DNA of 32,496 bases from JAJKIP01 sp040509055 (GTDB lineage: Bacteria; Bacteroidota; Bacteroidia; Chitinophagales; Chitinophagaceae): assembly GCA_040509055.1 (NCBI GenBank), contig JBEVLT010000164.1, forward strand, positions 1-32,496. The letters are read 5' to 3'. Shown piece by piece: positions 31,793 through 32,496 of this stretch (positions are counted from its first letter, which is position 1; every line of letters starts with the position of its first letter). Both the position numbers and the translations under genes were made by a program. The notes below the pieces were generated by a model. It searched no databases. It saw only the letters and a list, made by a program, of their open reading frames with translations, and had not been told where the DNA came from.

Positions 31793-32496
31793 TTACAACA
31801 CGGTGATGCCCGCCTCTACGTAAGGCCTGAGCAGCGGATCGGTGGGCGGCAGTTCCGTGATCAGGATATCGATCTCATCCAGTGCCCCGATGCGGACCGG
31901 CTGAAAGGTGTTGATCTTCTCTGCTATTGTCAGGCACACGGTCTTTTGCGAAGATTCGATCATTGCTTTTTTGAGCTGCGCCACTTCCCAGTCGTTTTCG
32001 GTGATGCCATGGTGAATGTCGATAGCATTGGTGCCAAGGAAGCAGAGGTCGGCCCGTATCTGCCTGATCCGGGCTATCGCTTCCGCGCCTACGGTAATCT
32101 TGGAATTTTTGGAGATCTTATCGCCGATCAGGATCACTTCGATGGTAGGGTGGTGCATGTATTCCAGGATGGCCGCAATGCTGCCGGAAATAAACGTAGC
32201 ATTCAGCTGCGGTGGCAGCGAACGGGCCATCTCCAGGATGGTGGTGCCACCGCTGGTCAGGATAAACATACCATTGCTGATCAGGCTGATCGCTTTTTCG
32301 GCAATGATCTTTTTCTGGTTGCGGGAATATACTTCGCCGGCCGGGAATTGGACCTGGCTGAAAGAGTGGGAGAGGGCGCCTCCGTGCACTTTAATGATCT
32401 TGCCTTCCTCGGCCAGTTCCTGCAGGTCGCGCCGGATCGTATCCTCAGACACGCTTATTTCCTGGCTAAGCGAGGAAGAAAGCACCTTGTTGTGCA
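31793..32496 (-). CDS. DeoR/GlpR-family transcriptional regulator, 5' end cut by the window
   Basis: Partial gene of at least 234 residues whose frame stays open to the right edge of the window, so the true start lies outside. The visible N-terminus is the second half of the DeoR helix-turn-helix: LSQEISVSEDTIRRDLQELAEEGKIIKVHGGA. The DeoRC effector domain follows with FILTSGGTTILEMARSLP, TFISGSIAAILEYM, VILIGDKISKNSKITVGAEA, and LCFLGTNAIDIHHGITENDWE with the DxxxG-type ligand segment. Such regulators usually respond to a phosphorylated sugar. A GTG at 32483-32485 is in frame but is an internal Val by comparison with the family. It precedes the SusC/SusD operon on the same strand with a 45-bp gap, so it probably controls, and may be co-transcribed with, those genes. 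Confidence 0.92.
   Translation of the reverse strand, partial: HNKVLSSSLSQEISVSEDTIRRDLQELAEEGKIIKVHGGALSHSFSQVQFPAGEVYSRNQKKIIAEKAISLISNGMFILTSGGTTILEMARSLPPQLNATFISGSIAAILEYMHHPTIEVILIGDKISKNSKITVGAEAIARIRQIRADLCFLGTNAIDIHHGITENDWEVAQLKKAMIESSQKTVCLTIAEKINTFQPVRIGALDEIDILITELPPTDPLLRPYVEAGITVL

Noticed and set aside
1..32496. CRISPR arrays, tRNA or rRNA genes, insertion sequences, prophage
   Set aside because: No spaced direct-repeat array, no transposase or integrase reading frame and no RNA gene motif was seen on reading both strands.

Overview
The window comes from a Bacteroidota chromosome, most likely a Chitinophagaceae-like species. Evidence: a SusC/SusD pair with Bacteroidota-type signal peptides and lipoboxes, a Bacteroidota-type sdhCAB operon with a b558-type SdhC, DUF6249 and DUF4397 proteins, weak Shine-Dalgarno signals, and several TAnnTTTG -7 boxes. 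It is mostly ordinary chromosome. I see no rRNA, tRNA, CRISPR array, insertion sequence or prophage. The placement is inference from gene content; no search was run.

Layout. 1-267: window edge with a possible partial ORF. 268-3563 (minus): cystathionine beta-synthase-like enzyme, a signal-less metal-receptor (BtuF-like) protein and an uncharacterised protein with kinase-like motifs, probably one operon. 3815-5557: ECF sigma factor and two-TM anti-sigma candidate (minus), divergent from a DUF6249 membrane protein (plus). 5633-7733 (minus): S41 C-terminal processing protease and TPM-domain protein. 7869-9537 (plus): BadF-type amino-sugar kinase plus MurQ, a muropeptide-recycling pair. 9538-14509 (plus): threonine operon thrA-thrB-thrC behind a leader with a run of threonine codons. 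14594-15160: uncharacterised acidic protein. 15518-19098 (plus): sdhC-sdhA-sdhB. 19133-23276: divergent small and very large predicted outer-membrane barrel proteins. 23382-26021: ychF, divergent from an SpmA/SpmB-type fusion. 26076-32496 (minus): DeoR regulator (cut by the window end), SusC, SusD-like and DUF4397 lipoproteins.

Two regulatory signals stand out. First, the sigma factor/DUF6249 divergent region carries three copies of one spaced motif, TGTAACC-N14-GTAGTCNTA. Two face the DUF6249 gene and one faces the sigma gene. This has the architecture of an ECF-sigma promoter and suggests an autoregulated sigma circuit with DUF6249 as a target. Second, the thrA leader holds an open frame ending in Ile-Ile-Thr x6-Ile-Arg-stop, whose last codons lie in a 10-bp hairpin. 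This is the hallmark of peptide-dependent attenuation, although no ATG start and no classical U-tract terminator are visible.

Genes were called from protein motifs, operon logic and start-site context. Functions marked uncertain are inference.
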